Assembly: GCA_002354055.1 (NCBI GenBank)
Contig: DEKW01000012.1
Location: 184,567 to 248,566, forward strand
Direction of reading: 5' to 3'
DNA: 64,000 bases
DNA from: Bacteroidales bacterium UBA2712
Lineage (GTDB): Bacteria > Bacteroidota > Bacteroidia > Bacteroidales > Paludibacteraceae
Under the pieces are notes generated by a model. The model saw nothing but the letters and a program-made list of their open reading frames with translations. It was not told the origin of the DNA and ran no database searches. Shown piece by piece: positions 41,482 to 48,989 of the stretch (positions are counted from its first letter, which is position 1; every line of letters starts with the position of its first letter). A program made the position numbers and the translations under genes.

Positions 41482-41512
41482 TTGCATATATCAAATATTT
41501 TTTATATCTTTG
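41482..41512 (+). promoter_or_regulatory. Promoter with long leader
   Basis: TTG at 41482-41484 and TATCTTTG at 41505-41512, 23 nt apart. The leader to the gene at 41828 is about 310 nt. It contains a CCTCGA/TCGAGG hairpin and an 11-bp repeat array. Confidence 0.75.
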
Positions 41513-41669
41513 CACTCGATTTAAAAAGTGTTCATTTTCCCGTTTGGAGCAACCGCCTGTGGCCGTGCATCCCAATGTCCTACAACATCCCGCTTTGCCC
41601 CATAACCGCTTCGCCCCGCAACCACCTCGACCAAAATCGAGGTTTTATAGGACTCAAATCATACCAAAA

Positions 41670-41724
41670 GCGCGTGATTAGCGCGTGATAACCGGGTGGT
41701 TACCGCGTCATTAGCACGTTGTTT
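41670..41724. repeat. Five 11-bp repeats in a long leader
   Basis: GCGCGTGATTA, GCGCGTGATAA, CCGGGTGGTTA, CCGCGTCATTA and GCACGTTGTTT are consecutive 11-mers, the same period as at 6770 and 18170. Confidence 0.82.
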
Positions 41725-41827
41725 ATATGACGTAAACGGGAGGAAAACTTGACGAACATTCGAAATCCTAACTAAAGTTAGAAATCTTGAAAACCTATAT
41801 TATTAACCGCAAAAATCATGCCGTTTT

Positions 41828-42322
41828 ATGACAAAAGTTAAACTACATGCCCCCGTGGCGGAAATGCACGGAGAATTTGAGAAAAACAGCGGAATTATCA
41901 TGCGCCAAAAGAAGTATCGCGCACTCAACGGCACGGTCCTTAAAGTCGGCGTTCAGGAGTCCTATAAGATTGCCTATCCGCGCGATTTCGACAGAACGCC
42001 CGCACAAGGCGCCGAACTTGCCAATATGCGCTCTTTCGGCGAAGTCAGCCGGATGACGACCGAAATCATCCGTTCCGAGCGCTACACCGACGAAGAACTT
42101 GCCGCAATGACACCCGAAGAGCGCGCGCATATAGCCGAACTCCGCCTCCGGTTGGAGAACTATCGTACCCGTTTCTATGCTCAGTTCAAGAAGCCGGACT
42201 CCGAAGCGCCTTTCGAGAAAAAACTGCGTCCCAACGCATCCAAACTCTACCGCAAGCAGTACTCCAAACTCGACACCTTCATCCAAGCTCTCCTTCGCCA
42301 AAAATCAGCAATAAACAACTAA
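41828..42322 (+). CDS. Hypothetical protein (164 aa)
   Basis: A basic, mostly helical cytosolic protein: KLHAPVAEMHGEFEKNSGIIMRQKKYRALNGTVLK, then RTPAQGAELANMRSFGEVSRMTTEI and a Lys/Arg-rich C-terminus (KKLRPNASKLYRKQYSKLDTFIQALL). The N-terminus may be a small beta fold. Family unknown to me; composition hints at nucleic-acid or ribosome contact. The stop is immediately followed by the hairpin of the next terminator-promoter module. Confidence 0.6.
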   Translation: MTKVKLHAPVAEMHGEFEKNSGIIMRQKKYRALNGTVLKVGVQESYKIAYPRDFDRTPAQGAELANMRSFGEVSRMTTEIIRSERYTDEELAAMTPEERAHIAELRLRLENYRTRFYAQFKKPDSEAPFEKKLRPNASKLYRKQYSKLDTFIQALLRQKSAINN

Positions 42323-42368
42323 AAATCCCGCAAATCCTTGTATAAGTGGGATTTTTTTTGTACCTTTG
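42321..42368 (+). promoter_or_regulatory. Terminator-promoter module (GTGGGATTTTT type)
   Basis: AAAAATCCCGC (42321-42331) pairs with GTGGGATTTTT (42346-42356); the TTG at 42338-42340 lies in its loop and TACCTTTG at 42361-42368 follows the T-run, 23 nt on. It begins in the stop codon of the upstream gene. Confidence 0.78.
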
Positions 42369-42394
42369 CGCCCGAATTATTGTACTAAAGAGAC

Positions 42395-42625
42395 ATGAAA
42401 TTGATAGACCCTACAAATATGTGCTCGCATCTGCAACGGAAGTTATTCGCCTCGGATGGCGAGTATCGCGCTATCCGTGAGCAGATAGAGAACGACCCGA
42501 CGCTGATAGCTGTCGTCCGGTCGCGGCAGTTACATATCTATCGCAACGGGAAGAAGATCCTTGTGCTGGCAGGCAAAAGCGCGCCGAAGATCATTCAAGA
42601 AGATAAATTGACAGAATTATTATAA
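42395..42625 (+). CDS. Small protein of unknown function (76 aa)
   Basis: Cytosolic alpha/beta protein: MKLIDPTNMCSHLQRKLF, then NDPTLIAVVRSRQLHIYRNGKKILVLAGK and KIIQEDKLTELL. The central beta-hairpin with basic residues could bind nucleic acid. It is well placed after a promoter and 38 nt before a winged-helix-like gene, so the pair may be cotranscribed. Confidence 0.65.
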   Translation: MKLIDPTNMCSHLQRKLFASDGEYRAIREQIENDPTLIAVVRSRQLHIYRNGKKILVLAGKSAPKIIQEDKLTELL

Positions 42626-42663
42626 TAGACAACGAAATAATTAACTAACATATTTATATTTTT

Positions 42664-42834
42664 ATGAAAGAGCAAGTATTGAACGCCATGCGCGAAGCAG
42701 GCAAGCCGGTATCGGCAGGTGAAGTAGCCAAGTCCTTGAACGCAGACCGCAAAGAGGTAGACAAAGCCTTTGCAGACCTCAAGAAAGAAGGCGCCATCGT
42801 GTCCCCCGTTCGCTGCAAATGGACAGTTGCATAA
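42664..42834 (+). CDS. Mini winged-helix protein (56 aa)
   Basis: MKEQVLNAMREAGKPVSAGE, VAKSLNADRKEVDKAFADLK and KEGAIVSPVRCKWTVA form three helices and a wing, a complete minimal winged-helix fold. Very similar 55-60 aa proteins occur across Bacteroidales, sometimes annotated as transcriptional regulators. It likely binds DNA or acts in RNA-polymerase contexts. It was easy to miss because of its length. Confidence 0.8.
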   Translation: MKEQVLNAMREAGKPVSAGEVAKSLNADRKEVDKAFADLKKEGAIVSPVRCKWTVA

Positions 42835-42854
42835 AAAAACATCTGTTAAAAGAA

Positions 42855-42890
42855 AAAAATCCCACAAAAACTTGTACATGTGGGATTTTT
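42855..42890. terminator. Bidirectional terminator of the GTGGGATTTTT type, no -7 element
   Basis: AAAAATCCCAC (42855-42865) pairs with GTGGGATTTTT (42880-42890). The flanks are A-rich and T-rich, and it lies between converging genes. Unlike its relatives at 42321, 51092 and 53971 it lacks a TAnnTTTG. Confidence 0.8.
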
Positions 42891-42932
42891 ATATGCGATT
42901 ATTAAGATTTACCATTCTACCAAACGCTTATG

Positions 42933-43313
42933 TTATTTGACGACTAATATATATTTTTCAATAAATATCTTGGTGTACCTGTTCGGTTCCCGCATGTCTT
43001 CTTCTATTATCCAGTTCCCTAAATCCCGGTTGTCAACCGGCATGGCATCCATGATGGTATCGCCTTGCTGATTCAATACATAAAAGGATGAATAGGTACG
43101 ATGCAGAGGTTCACACACGAAGCCGTTGGGGAAAGTGAGCGGACGTACCGATTTAGCCGGAATAACTGCCAACTGATGGACTCCTGTATGCAGCGTATAA
43201 TCAGTTGTAATTTCGTCTTGTGTACTATTTAATACATAATAGCAAAATTCAGTTCCTGTCTGCGTGCAGGAAAGCATACCAAGTGTGACTAACAATAACA
43301 ATACCTTTTTCAT
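42933..43313 (-). CDS. Small lipoprotein of unknown function (126 aa)
   Basis: The start at 43313 gives a lipoprotein signal (VLLLLVTLGMLSCTQTG). The mature part is a small beta domain: EFCYYVLNSTQDEITTDYTL, AKSVRPLTFPNGFVCEPLHRTYSSFYVLNQQGDTIMD and DLGNWIIEEDMREPNRYTKIFIEKYILVV. The shape resembles Bacteroidales DUF-type lipoproteins for the outer membrane, but no family is assigned. Codons further upstream are in frame but precede the promoter. Confidence 0.75.
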   Translation of the reverse strand: MKKVLLLLVTLGMLSCTQTGTEFCYYVLNSTQDEITTDYTLHTGVHQLAVIPAKSVRPLTFPNGFVCEPLHRTYSSFYVLNQQGDTIMDAMPVDNRDLGNWIIEEDMREPNRYTKIFIEKYILVVK

Positions 43314-43338
43314 AATAGTTTGTTTCAAAAAACTGCTG

Positions 43339-43369
43339 CAAAGGTACTGCTTTTTTTCGATAAATGCAA
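43339..43369 (-). promoter_or_regulatory. Promoter of the small lipoprotein gene (minus)
   Basis: Minus strand TTG (43369-43367) and TACCTTTG (43346-43339), 23 nt apart. It is back to back with the plus-strand promoter at 43377. Confidence 0.75.
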
Positions 43370-43376
43370 AAAAAAA

Positions 43377-43407
43377 TTGCGTATGTGGGATTTTTTTTGT
43401 ACCTTTG
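43377..43407 (+). promoter_or_regulatory. Promoter of the EamA transporter operon
   Basis: TTG at 43377-43379 and TACCTTTG at 43400-43407, 23 nt apart. The GTGGGATTTTTTTT right arm of the hairpin family is present but its left arm is not, so it cannot form the terminator. Confidence 0.78.
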
Positions 43408-43485
43408 CGCTCGCTTTGGAAGGAGACGCCGAGATTGTCTTGCAGCCCCGATTGATGAATTTGACAATATCGCGCAACCGTTGAT

Positions 43486-44373
43486 ATGACTAAGAAGCAG
43501 AAAACAGTCCTCGGCTTTGCAGCCGGAGTGGCGGCGGGTGTCTCGTACGGACTGAATCCGCTGTTTGGCAAACCGCTTTTGGACAGCGGCGTGCCGGTGT
43601 TGTCGATGTTGTTCTTCCGATATGCCATCTCGGTGGTCCTCTTAGGTGTGTGGATGGCGTTCAGGCATGAGTCCTTCCGCGTCAACGGTAGAGAAATGCG
43701 ATTGCTGATTCTGCTGGGCTGTTTGTTTGCTGCTAGTAGCGTTTTTCTGTTCGAATCGTATCGTTTTATTCCTTCCGGACTGGCGACCACGTTCGTCTAT
43801 CTGTATCCGGTGTTTGTGGCGCTTATTATGGTCGGACTGCATGTCTATCCCAAATGGCAAGTATGGCTAAGTATCGTTGCTACAATTGTGGGCGTGGTCT
43901 TACTCAGTTGGCCATCGGCAGGTGTCGAGATTCATTGGATAGGAATCGTGCTTGCCGCTTTGTCTGCCTTGAGCTATGCGATCTATCTGGTGATTGTCAA
44001 CCGCTCACAGCGAATCAAACATATCTCTGAACACCTGCTGACGTTCTATGGTTTGGTGGTTGGAGCTATCGCTTTCCTGACATACCTGCTTATCGACGGA
44101 ACGCATGTGCTGCAAGGAATAGACACAACAGCCGAAGTGCTGAACCTCATCGGTTTGGCTATCTTCCCGACGATGATAGCGATGCTGACCATAGCTCTCT
44201 CAACGCGCCTTATCGGGCCAACCAAGACCGCAGTCATGGGAGCTTTTGAACCCGTAACGGCAATCTTAGTCGGCACGATTGTCTTTAGCGAACCGCTGAC
44301 AACGAATATCATCGCCGGTATAGCTATCTGCATCGCAGCTGTGTTGTTTATGATCATGAGCGAACGCAAATAG
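43486..44373 (+). CDS. EamA/DMT family transporter (295 aa)
   Basis: Ten hydrophobic helices arranged as two EamA repeats (residues 8-140 and 150-292), as seen in drug/metabolite exporters. Helix 4-5 region FIPSGLATTFVYLYPVFVALIM and repeat 2 RLIGPTKTAVMGAFEPVTAILVGTIVFSE carry the typical EamA signature. The substrate is unknown, often amino acids or nucleosides in this group. It begins a plus-strand array of small genes; a ybaK relic follows 14 nt later with an AGGAGG-like site ahead of it. Confidence 0.9.
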   Translation: MTKKQKTVLGFAAGVAAGVSYGLNPLFGKPLLDSGVPVLSMLFFRYAISVVLLGVWMAFRHESFRVNGREMRLLILLGCLFAASSVFLFESYRFIPSGLATTFVYLYPVFVALIMVGLHVYPKWQVWLSIVATIVGVVLLSWPSAGVEIHWIGIVLAALSALSYAIYLVIVNRSQRIKHISEHLLTFYGLVVGAIAFLTYLLIDGTHVLQGIDTTAEVLNLIGLAIFPTMIAMLTIALSTRLIGPTKTAVMGAFEPVTAILVGTIVFSEPLTTNIIAGIAICIAAVLFMIMSERK

Positions 44374-44387
44374 GAGGAAATCAAATA

Positions 44388-44486
44388 ATGGCGCAAAAAA
44401 TACAGAAAACGAATATGTGTCAACTCCGCCTCGCGCCGCAAGACCTGATAAACTATGTACCATTAGAAGTAAGTGATTTGATATGA
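44388..44486 (+). pseudogene. Internally deleted relic of a ybaK-like Cys-tRNA deacylase gene
   Basis: The 32-codon frame joins the first 11 residues of the complete gene at 55510 (MAQKIQKTN-C) to its last 21 (QLRLxPQDLINYVPLxVSDL). The middle, about 127 codons including all catalytic residues, is gone. The nucleotide match is near-perfect at both ends. The frame still opens and its stop overlaps the next ATG, so it now acts only as a short coupling leader. Confidence 0.85.
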
Positions 44487-45343
44487 AAAAGATTATTTTT
44501 ATGATGGCATCGCTACTGATGTTTGTAGGATGCACAACGAACAAGCCCGCAGAGGCGAGTGTTGTGAACGTGCCTTTTGAGGTGGCAAAGAACTATTTCT
44601 TTAAGAATGGTCAGACGATTCCGACGAGCCCGAAGATAACTGCCGCAGAAGCGTTCGACCAACTCTTCGGCATGGCTGCGTTCATGGGCAAGGATGGTCA
44701 ACCGACGGCTATCGATTTTGACAAGCAGTTTGCGCTGGCAATCGTGCTTCCGGTGACGGATGTAGCGACGGAGATCATTCCGCAGAAAGTTGAAGCCCAA
44801 GGCAATCAGTTACTCTATTCTTATGAGGTGAAGACCGGCAAACAACAATCATTCTCCATTCAACCCGTTTCTATCATCATTTTGGACAAGCAATTTGAAA
44901 ACCACGAAGTTATACTTATCAACGAACAACTTATGCAAGACAACATGAAAGAGGTACAAGCGTACCTGAAGGAATGCAGTGCATTCTTCATCGCCACAGT
45001 GGATGGCGACCAACCGCGTGTGCGGCCGTTTGGCGTGTCGGAAATCATCGACGGACGTCTGTATATCATGACCGGCAAACGCAAAGAGGTATTCAAACAG
45101 ATGGCTGCCAACGGCAAGTTTGAGATCTGCGCACTCAAGCCATCCGGAGCAGAGTGGATGCGTCTGAGTGGCACGCTGGTCAACGACGAGACGCTGGCTG
45201 TCAAGGAGGAGTTTCTGAACCGCAACGAAGAGCTGAAATCGATGTATCGCGCCGACGATGACAACATGGCTGTGCTTTACATCCAGGATGCTACCGCTCG
45301 TTTCTGCTCTTTCTCTGCTCCTGAACGCAAAGTGACGTTCTGA
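44483..45343 (+). CDS. Lipoprotein domain fused to a PNPOx-like flavoprotein domain (286 aa)
   Basis: Residues 1-154 are a lipoprotein: lipobox LLMFVGCTT, then VPFEVAKNYFFKNGQTIPTSPKI and strands such as FALAIVLPVTDVATEII. Residues 155-286 match stand-alone pyridoxamine-phosphate-oxidase-like (split-barrel) proteins: MKEVQAYLKECSAFFIATVD, QPRVRPFGVSEIIDGRLYI and DDDNMAVLYIQDATARFCSF. A split-barrel FMN or F420 domain is normally cytosolic, so a signal-peptide fusion is odd and suggests loss of a stop codon between two genes; translation could also start at Met155 (44945). Confidence 0.75.
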   Translation: MKKIIFMMASLLMFVGCTTNKPAEASVVNVPFEVAKNYFFKNGQTIPTSPKITAAEAFDQLFGMAAFMGKDGQPTAIDFDKQFALAIVLPVTDVATEIIPQKVEAQGNQLLYSYEVKTGKQQSFSIQPVSIIILDKQFENHEVILINEQLMQDNMKEVQAYLKECSAFFIATVDGDQPRVRPFGVSEIIDGRLYIMTGKRKEVFKQMAANGKFEICALKPSGAEWMRLSGTLVNDETLAVKEEFLNRNEELKSMYRADDDNMAVLYIQDATARFCSFSAPERKVTF

Positions 45344-45361
45344 TATAAAAAAATTATAGCT

Positions 45362-45877
45362 ATGGAATTTAGACCAATGCGCCGGCTTCGGCAAGAACTC
45401 CCGAAAGAGGAGTGCGAGAAGATTTTAAATAATGCAACCGCCGGAGTGTTGTCCGTCTTGGGCGATGGCGGCTATCCGTATGGTGTGCCAATGAGTTTTG
45501 TCTATGCAGAGAGGAAGTTGTATTTCCATTCGGCGGTTGAAGGGCATAAGTTGGATGCCATCGCCAAGAACGACAAGTGCTCGTTCACAATTATCGACCA
45601 AGACGAAATCCATCCCGATGAGTACACCTCTTATTTCCGCAGCGTGATAGCTTTTGGAAGGATTCAACGGCTGGAGAGCATGGAAGAACTGATCCATGGT
45701 CTGCGTCTCTTGGGCGAGAAATACAACCCCGGCGACCATGCCGGCTTGCAGCACGAGATCGGCAAGTCGGTCGCTATGCCAGGCGGCATCAGCCATACTC
45801 GTGTGGCAGTCCTCTGCATGGAGATTGACCACCTGAGCGGCAAAGAGGCAATTGAGTTAGTAAGAGCACATAAATGA
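45362..45877 (+). CDS. Pyridoxamine-phosphate-oxidase family protein, NimA-like (171 aa)
   Basis: A split-barrel flavin or cofactor-binding protein of the NimA/HugZ type. RRLRQELPKEECEKILNNATAGVLSVLGDGGYPYGVPMSFVY and the pattern LYFHSAVEGHKLDAIAKNDKCSFTI match. NimA relatives reduce 5-nitroimidazoles, but many members have other roles, and no claim about resistance is made here. The first 21 bases of the gene, including MEFRPM, are identical to those of the unrelated gene at 56004. Confidence 0.85.
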   Translation: MEFRPMRRLRQELPKEECEKILNNATAGVLSVLGDGGYPYGVPMSFVYAERKLYFHSAVEGHKLDAIAKNDKCSFTIIDQDEIHPDEYTSYFRSVIAFGRIQRLESMEELIHGLRLLGEKYNPGDHAGLQHEIGKSVAMPGGISHTRVAVLCMEIDHLSGKEAIELVRAHK

Positions 45878-45878
45878 C

Positions 45879-46547
45879 ATGCCACACTACGAGATACATA
45901 GTTGCGAGCAGATGATGGAACTCATCCAGCAGCTCGGATTCCTGCCGCTTTTAGCAAGCGGTATATCCGGCTATTCGGCGGAGGAGATGGCGGATGAGGA
46001 ATGTCGTTACGTCGTCTTTCCGGACGGCGGATGGGACTGGCCGTTATGGAAATGGAAAGGTATCATCATCAACGAGAGCGATTGCGTCTATGGCAAGTTC
46101 TTCAACGGTAAGGCCGGCTTCATCTGTCGCTCTTGGTGGCCGCATTTCTGCAACTGGCGTCGCAGTCTCTATCACATGCCGGAGGACGGCAGTATAGAAG
46201 GTATCATCTACCAGACGCTCTGCGAACAAGATAGTATCATTAATCGGGACTTGCGCGCGGCGTGCGGCTTCTCCGGTGCGAAGATGCGGAGTAAGTTCGA
46301 CGGTTATGTGACGCGTCTTCAGATGGCAACGCGTGTGGTGACAGAGGATTTTGTCTATCCGCGTGACAAGCATAATCGCGAATACGGATGGGGATGGTCT
46401 TTACTTACCACTCCCGAACGCTTATACGGCAAGGAGGCTTGCACCATTGATTGTCCGCCGGAGGAATCGTACCGGCTGATGACCAAGCATTTGCGCACCA
46501 TTCTTCCGCACGCTACCGACAAACAAATAAGCAAACTATTGAAATAA
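45879..46547 (+). CDS. AlkZ-related winged-helix protein (222 aa)
   Basis: The middle motifs, GKAGFICRSWWPHFCNWRRSLYH, LRAACGFSGAKMRSKFDGYVTRLQMATRVVTEDF and YGWGWSLLTTPERLYG, match a Bacteroidales family annotated as AlkZ-related (a truncated winged-helix glycosylase fold). True AlkZ unhooks DNA crosslinks and needs a QxQ motif, which is not evident here, so activity is doubtful. It follows the NimA-like gene after 1 nt and is followed by a GNAT gene 2 nt later. Confidence 0.75.
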   Translation: MPHYEIHSCEQMMELIQQLGFLPLLASGISGYSAEEMADEECRYVVFPDGGWDWPLWKWKGIIINESDCVYGKFFNGKAGFICRSWWPHFCNWRRSLYHMPEDGSIEGIIYQTLCEQDSIINRDLRAACGFSGAKMRSKFDGYVTRLQMATRVVTEDFVYPRDKHNREYGWGWSLLTTPERLYGKEACTIDCPPEESYRLMTKHLRTILPHATDKQISKLLK

Positions 46548-46549
46548 GC

Positions 46550-46951
46550 ATGACCATCCGACTTGCGACATATGAGGACATTCCTGCAATCATGCCGGTG
46601 ATTGATGCGGCGCGGGAAATGATGCACGCTTCGGGTAATGTGAACCAATGGATCAACGGTTATCCGTCGGAGCAGGTTATTCAAGCAGATATCGCTCGTG
46701 ACGGCGGCTTTGTGGTCATGAATGACGAACCGTACTATGTCATTCATCGTTTGGCGAGTTGGCCGGATGTGCATGGGATATGGGATTGTGTGCTCGAATG
46801 GGCTTTTGAACGGACAAGCGCATTGCGTGTAGATACCCATCGTGACAATCATATCATGCAGCACAATATCCTCAAGCACGGTTTTACGTATTGTGGAATC
46901 ATTTATTTACTTTCAGGCGACGAGCGCCTGGCATACCAAAAGACGATATAA
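46550..46951 (+). CDS. GNAT N-acetyltransferase, internally shortened (133 aa)
   Basis: The N-terminus (MTIRLATYEDIPAIMPVIDA) and C-terminus (YYVIHRLASWPDVHGIW, LRVDTHRDNHIMQHNILKHGFTYCGII) match a Bacteroidales GNAT family of about 165 aa. The segment between residues 53 and 57, normally 25-30 residues containing strands 3-4, is missing, so GGFVVM runs straight into NDEPYYVIHR. The frame is intact. Whether the product folds is doubtful. The start at 46550 follows the upstream stop by 2 nt. Confidence 0.78.
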   Translation: MTIRLATYEDIPAIMPVIDAAREMMHASGNVNQWINGYPSEQVIQADIARDGGFVVMNDEPYYVIHRLASWPDVHGIWDCVLEWAFERTSALRVDTHRDNHIMQHNILKHGFTYCGIIYLLSGDERLAYQKTI

Positions 46952-46968
46952 TAAGATAAGTTTGTCAT

Positions 46969-47898
46969 ATGCAACGAATATGTAATTTCATAGCCAAATG
47001 GATGGGAGTGATGGTGCTGATGGTGGCAGCATTAAGCCTCATTGTGCCGGCATCGCTTGCGTGGATCGGTACGTGGGTGATCAATCCTATGTTGGGCATC
47101 ATCATGTTCGGCATGGGACTGACACTTTCGCCGCAAGACTTCAAGATTGTGCTGAGCCGTCCGAAAGATATCCTGATCGGTTGCCTCACGCAGTTCACCG
47201 TCATGCCGCTACTGGCATGGGGACTGACTTGGGCTTTCTCGCTTCCGCAAGAACTGGCGATAGGTGTTATTCTGGTAGGCTGTTGCCCGGGCGGAACAGC
47301 ATCGAACGTGATTACCTATCTGGCGAAAGGCGACCTTGCGCTATCCGTTGGCATGACTGCCGCATCCACCGTGCTTGCGCCGCTGCTGACACCGCTGCTC
47401 GTCTGGTTATTGGCTGGCACAATGGTCAACGTGCATACAACGGGTATGCTGCTGAGCATCGTGTATATCGTTATTCTACCCATCGTCTGCGGGCTGCTCT
47501 GTCAACGGTTTATCCCGAAGATTACGCAGCGCGTTACTCCTTACCTGCCGGCGTTCTCGTCTATCGCGGTAGCAATGACCGTAGGCATTGTTGTAGCGCA
47601 TAATGCCGACCGGCTGATGACCGCAGGGGTGCTCATAGTGCTAGTAGTGATGCTGCACAACATGCTCGGGCTAGGCGTAGGCTATTTGGTAGGTCGGTTG
47701 TTGCGTCTGCAACGAGCCAAGAGCGTGGCACTCAGTATAGAAGTCGGCATGCAGAACTCAGGTTTGGCAACCTCGCTGGCTGTGATGCATTTTGCAGCAT
47801 TCCCGTTAGCAACGATCCCCGGTGCAGTATTCAGCGTTTGGCATAATATCAGCGGCGCAATCATTGCACGCATCTATGCGCGAAACAACAAAATTTAA
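46969..47898 (+). CDS. Bile acid:sodium symporter (BASS) family protein (309 aa)
   Basis: Nine to ten membrane helices, with the family blocks MLGIIMFGMGLTLSPQDFKIVLSRPKD, GVILVGCCPGGTASNVITYLAKGD and SVALSIEVGMQNSGLATSLAV, which hold the Na+ and substrate sites of BASS carriers. Members transport bile acids, pyruvate, pantoate or steroid-like compounds; substrate here is unknown. It is in the plus-strand array of metabolic singletons. Confidence 0.92.
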   Translation: MQRICNFIAKWMGVMVLMVAALSLIVPASLAWIGTWVINPMLGIIMFGMGLTLSPQDFKIVLSRPKDILIGCLTQFTVMPLLAWGLTWAFSLPQELAIGVILVGCCPGGTASNVITYLAKGDLALSVGMTAASTVLAPLLTPLLVWLLAGTMVNVHTTGMLLSIVYIVILPIVCGLLCQRFIPKITQRVTPYLPAFSSIAVAMTVGIVVAHNADRLMTAGVLIVLVVMLHNMLGLGVGYLVGRLLRLQRAKSVALSIEVGMQNSGLATSLAVMHFAAFPLATIPGAVFSVWHNISGAIIARIYARNNKI

Positions 47899-47939
47899 CA
47901 GATATATATCAAGGCATTTAAGGATAACTAAAGACTATA

Positions 47940-48467
47940 ATGGATAAGTTTGAAGAACAAATACATGGCGACTTGCAGCAGTATTTGCTGAGTGTGAATG
48001 AAGTAGATGAGCGTCTTCCCGAATGCCCGGATGTGGAGGGTAAATGGGAGGCGATTGCTAATGCGTATATCCCAGACGGAGTGCGTGAGTTTCAGAATTA
48101 TCCGCTCGCGTCGCTCGGATGGATGATGTATATCGGCATGGCTCTGGCAAAGATGTGGGATGATGATTGGCAGTACTATGCTGCGAAGGACGATCTGTAT
48201 GTTTATCTGCATGACAAACGCGGCTACGACGCCATGGACGAGTATATCCGCAGAGACGTGCTCAAACTCAAAGGCAAGGATTTTGCTGCGACCGAAGAAC
48301 TCGTCAGCGAATGTGCCTCACGTGTGCATAACACCTTGATGCATCAGGACATTGAACCGGGTACGAAAGAGGCTTTCCTTGCCTACGTCGCTTGTTTGCA
48401 TCAGTTGTACCTCTTTGGCGCAGCTGTACAACTCAAGCGCATGGGCTATCACATGACGAGAATATAA
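47940..48467 (+). CDS. Hypothetical cytosolic protein (175 aa)
   Basis: Helical and acidic: DKFEEQIHGDLQQYLLSVNEVDERLPECPDVEGKWEAIANAYIPDG, GWMMYIGMALAKMWDDDWQYYA and DKRGYDAMDEYIRRDVLKLKGKDFAATEELVSECASRVHNTLMHQ. The conserved-looking pattern occurs in other Bacteroidales hypotheticals but I cannot name a domain. Genes on both sides are membrane proteins. Confidence 0.68.
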   Translation: MDKFEEQIHGDLQQYLLSVNEVDERLPECPDVEGKWEAIANAYIPDGVREFQNYPLASLGWMMYIGMALAKMWDDDWQYYAAKDDLYVYLHDKRGYDAMDEYIRRDVLKLKGKDFAATEELVSECASRVHNTLMHQDIEPGTKEAFLAYVACLHQLYLFGAAVQLKRMGYHMTRI

Positions 48468-48484
48468 AATATAGTGATTATACT

Positions 48485-48976
48485 ATGACACGAAAAGAAA
48501 CAATCATAGCAACGATCTTGCTAATCATTTTCGGAACAAGTATGCACTTTGTGCATCATGTACCGTTCTTCAATCATTTCCTGGGCTATATCTTTCCCGT
48601 GACGGAGAGTGTGATGGCGCACATGAAGATGGTGTTTTACCCGATGCTTTTACTGAGCATCTATCTGTGCATTTCGCGTTGCGACATCCGCGAGATAGGC
48701 GCACCTATATTGGGCGCATTGGCTGTGATGCCGCTCATCGTAGCCGCGTTCTTTAGTTACTGGGTCTTCGTGCGCCATGAATTGATGCTTTTGGATATCG
48801 TTATCTATATCGCTTCGATGGTCGGCGCAGTACATCTTGCTAATCGTTGGCGGACTTGTTCGTTTGTGCAGCGCCTCTGGCCGTTATGGATAGTGCTCAT
48901 CGTGCTGGCTATCATTGCTATCGGCGTGTTGACCTATCACGCACCTAACTGGATCATCTTCGCAGATTTAGGATAA
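48485..48976 (+). CDS. DUF6512-like membrane protein (163 aa)
   Basis: Five membrane helices: ETIIATILLIIFGTSMHFVHH, a second around MKMVFYPMLLLSIYLCIS, then APILGALAVMPLIVAAFFSYW, MLLDIVIYIASMVGAV and WIVLIVLAIIAIGVLTYH. The HHVPFFNHFLGYIFPVTESVMAHMK loop is typical of DUF6512 proteins, whose function is unknown. The start at 48485 follows the upstream stop by 17 nt. Confidence 0.78.
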   Translation: MTRKETIIATILLIIFGTSMHFVHHVPFFNHFLGYIFPVTESVMAHMKMVFYPMLLLSIYLCISRCDIREIGAPILGALAVMPLIVAAFFSYWVFVRHELMLLDIVIYIASMVGAVHLANRWRTCSFVQRLWPLWIVLIVLAIIAIGVLTYHAPNWIIFADLG

Positions 48977-48989
48977 TATGAACTGAAGT

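Noticed and set aside
41395..41688. 97-codon frame in the long gap before 41828
   Set aside because: It crosses hairpins and a promoter and has no domain; composition is not coding-like.
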